From contig OX328109.1 of assembly GCA_946811185.2 (NCBI GenBank), positions 17,334,255 to 17,398,254 of the forward strand: a stretch of DNA of 64,000 nucleotides, written 5' to 3'. A program made the position numbers and the translations under genes. Of the stretch, positions 62,375 to 64,000 are shown one piece after another; the first letter of the stretch is position 1, and each line of letters starts with the position of its first letter. The notes below the pieces were generated by a model that was not told the origin of the DNA, did no database searches, and worked only from the letters and a program-made list of their open reading frames with translations. This DNA is from Hippopus hippopus (taxonomy: Eukaryota > Mollusca > Bivalvia > Cardiida > Cardiidae).

Positions 62375-62886
62375 TTAACATTTTACCAAGCGATATCCTT
62401 GCCCGGCCGGGTAGCTCAGTAGTTAACGTATCTGACCCGTGAACTGGAAGTTGCGAGTTCGTTACCCGGTCGAGACAAACAGTCTTTCCCGTGAGTTTTC
62501 GCCTCTCAACTCTGTTGCATGCGAGAAAAGTAGTCAGTGGCTTGGAAAGAAAGTTGTATCAGTTCTGGTTTGAGAAAGCAAGGAAACTCATGCGTATGTG
62601 AACTGGCCTCCATGATGTGACCTAAGCTGTTAAAACGGCGTTAAACTCCAATACAAACAAAAATAAACATAAGCAAATTCCTGTTTTAACGAACTTGATG
62701 GAAGAGGGCTTTTTTAAAATATTACGGGAAAAAGGAGAAAATGCTGGTTACCAGCATTTTCTCCTTTTCCCACAAAGTTTTCTGTCCTCTAAAATTTGAT
62801 AAATTTTGAACAAAATCTAATATGTCGTCTGCAAATGCTTTCAATATGGACGAGTTAAAAAAAATTGTCGTCTGGTAAAGAGTTTT
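62375..62886. repeat. Hp-A, arm a left, split by SINE-2
   Basis: TTAACATTTTACCAAGCGAT before the SINE, AGCAAATTCCTGTTTTAACG after it, then perfect core and GTCTGGTAAAGAGTTTTA at right. Confidence 0.85.
62402..62665 (+). repeat. SINE-2
   Basis: Head GGCCGGGTAGCTCAGTAGTT, box B GAGTTCGTTACC, tail GTTAAACTCCAATACAAAC. Flanking duplication is imperfect (AGCGATATCCTTG, AGCAAATTCCTG), so the insertion is older than those at 18911 and 57165. Confidence 0.88.
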
Positions 62887-62983
62887 ATATTTACACCACT
62901 CATAAAATAACTCATGAATCAGATAAGCAACTGTTGTACATGTATTTTGATATCATGAATATTCTATCTGACGGTGACCTTTA

Positions 62984-63194
62984 AGCCTTTTAGCGCCATA
63001 GGCGAAAACAGCGACTTTTGCGGACGGCATAGATCAAGATCAGACTGCACAGAACGTGCAGTCTGATCTATGATCGATGCCATCCGCTTGTTTTGTCAAA
63101 CTAATGAGGTAAAAATCTTTCTCAGTTTCAATGGATGGTATCTTAAGCAATGGAAAAAGGACAAGTTTATATAATTAGCACCGAAAGAGTTAGT
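62984..63194. repeat. Hp-B, second subfamily, complete
   Basis: TTTTAGCGCCATAGGCGAAA to TTAGCACCGAAAGAGTTAG; palindrome near perfect with outer GCGGACGGCATAGATC / GATCGATGCCATCCGC. Confidence 0.88.
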
Positions 63195-64000
63195 TCGTGG
63201 AAGCGGTTTCTCTACAATGGTATAACCTATTTGCGGTCATTCTCGATAATAGAAAATTCCGACAATACTGATTTTTTCACAAACCATTTACAATTAATAT
63301 AGCAGTTCATTTGATAAATGGCACCGCCGTGGACGCAACGGATAATGCGATTCCGAAATATGACCAAATGAAATTCCTGAACTTTGGTATTTTTTGTTAA
63401 TTTGCTAAAATATTAGAACGGTACTGTATAGCAGTAATGAGATTAAGATTGTATTTTCATTCTATGTAATCGTTTGTAGAAAAAAATTGTATTTTTTGTA
63501 GTTTTAACCCATGAATCGAACCAAATTGAAACAAACACTATTGAAAACAGGGACCGTACTAAAAACCATTCTTAAGAGCATCATTAATCTAATTAATGCA
63601 GAATTGGAATAATCAACATGAATTAAGATTTGATATTTTAGTACAGACATGGAAAAATTGTGGCAAACGGAAAGTTCCAATTTTGCCACAAGGTTCGAGC
63701 GCTTATAAGTATATTGAATGGAAATTTTGCTTTGAAATACATATACTGTCACAAAAACTATGTCGTGGGTGAAACTGAGGGACCATATTCACCAAACCGT
63801 TCCCTAATTCAAAACAAAGCCGTATGGTTAGCGACAGCACATCTAATCCAATCAGATATCTGCTTAGCTCGGCTATTTCCGAAAAAAAAAAAAACGTCTA
63901 ACTATTGACGTAGCCCTGTCGTGGTCTGCCCTTTTCCCACTTAGAAGTTTCACTGAAAATCAAACAATTGCAGCCAAGCGTTGGCACCCATATGCGGCTC
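63195..64000. other. No gene seen; shared fragment at end
   Basis: AT-rich, no named repeat until 63925-64000, where TTAGAAGTTTCACTGAAAAT and AGCGTTGGCACCC match 17150-17205 in intron 6. The shared piece runs off the window. Confidence 0.45.

Noticed and set aside
25225..62480. tRNA-like segments with box A and box B
   Set aside because: Each is the head of a SINE with a shared body and tail; acceptor stems do not pair and copies are dispersed. No true tRNA gene is supported.
473..63194. Regularly recurring palindromes as a CRISPR-like array
   Set aside because: Copies are 200-260 bp, in both orientations, irregularly spaced and within eukaryotic introns; no spacers of constant length.

Overview
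The window is AT-rich metazoan nuclear DNA with split genes, GT-AG introns, tRNA-headed SINEs and very many short palindromic elements. The gene content, together with SINE tails and GCGCAGGC-type hairpins of the kind I associate with clams and other imparidentian bivalves, points to a bivalve mollusc. The species cannot be fixed from the sequence alone.

One gene dominates. About 29 kb of the plus strand (9517-38909) carries a synergin gamma (SYNRG) orthologue. I traced 18 exons whose phases join without a break into about 1430 residues. The protein has a Met/Gly/Pro-rich N-terminus, a short Gln-rich coiled coil, an EH-like domain (exons 8-9), a long acidic disordered region with many DDxWADF/DDFADF-type AP-1/GGA ear-binding motifs (exon 13 mainly), and a conserved C-terminal region ending in Cys/His residues. 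Human synergin gamma is an adaptor at trans-Golgi and endosomal clathrin coats that binds the AP-1 gamma ear. The same role is inferred here. The exact first exon is uncertain.

Upstream (1-9498) lies one intronless 433-codon ORF of unknown function (2294-3595), followed by an A-rich tract, with mobile elements around it. Downstream (38910-64000) I see the likely SYNRG 3' UTR, then about 24 kb of almost pure repeat. Within that, one exon-like segment encodes a possible signal anchor (59444-59633).

The rest is dominated by compact elements. Names here are mine. Hp-A is about 228 bp, flanked by TTAA, with arm a (about 57 bp, starting CCCTTTACCACACAAT) and arm b (about 110 bp, starting CTCTTTACCAGACGACAAA) joined by a near-perfect 60-odd bp hairpin with apex GCTGGTTACCAGC. 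About 58 full or partial loci are present. Hp-B has a shorter GATCAAGATCAGACTGCACA palindrome and is also TTAA-flanked in its complete copies. Hp-C is about 260 bp with GAGCC ends and a GCGCAGGC core. Hp-D is a relative nested in Hp-C. Hp-E has long TIRs and two full copies. SINE-1, SINE-2 and SINE-3 have tRNA-like heads and differ in their tails. TTAA targets and CCC/GGG ends make Hp-A and Hp-B look like piggyBac-type non-autonomous elements (inference). No transposase gene was found.

The most notable arrangement is SYNRG intron 7. It consists almost entirely of four abutting TTAA elements sharing their junction tetranucleotides, the last interrupted by a SINE with a perfect 12-bp target duplication. 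Only 4 nt at the donor and 31 nt at the acceptor lie outside mobile DNA.
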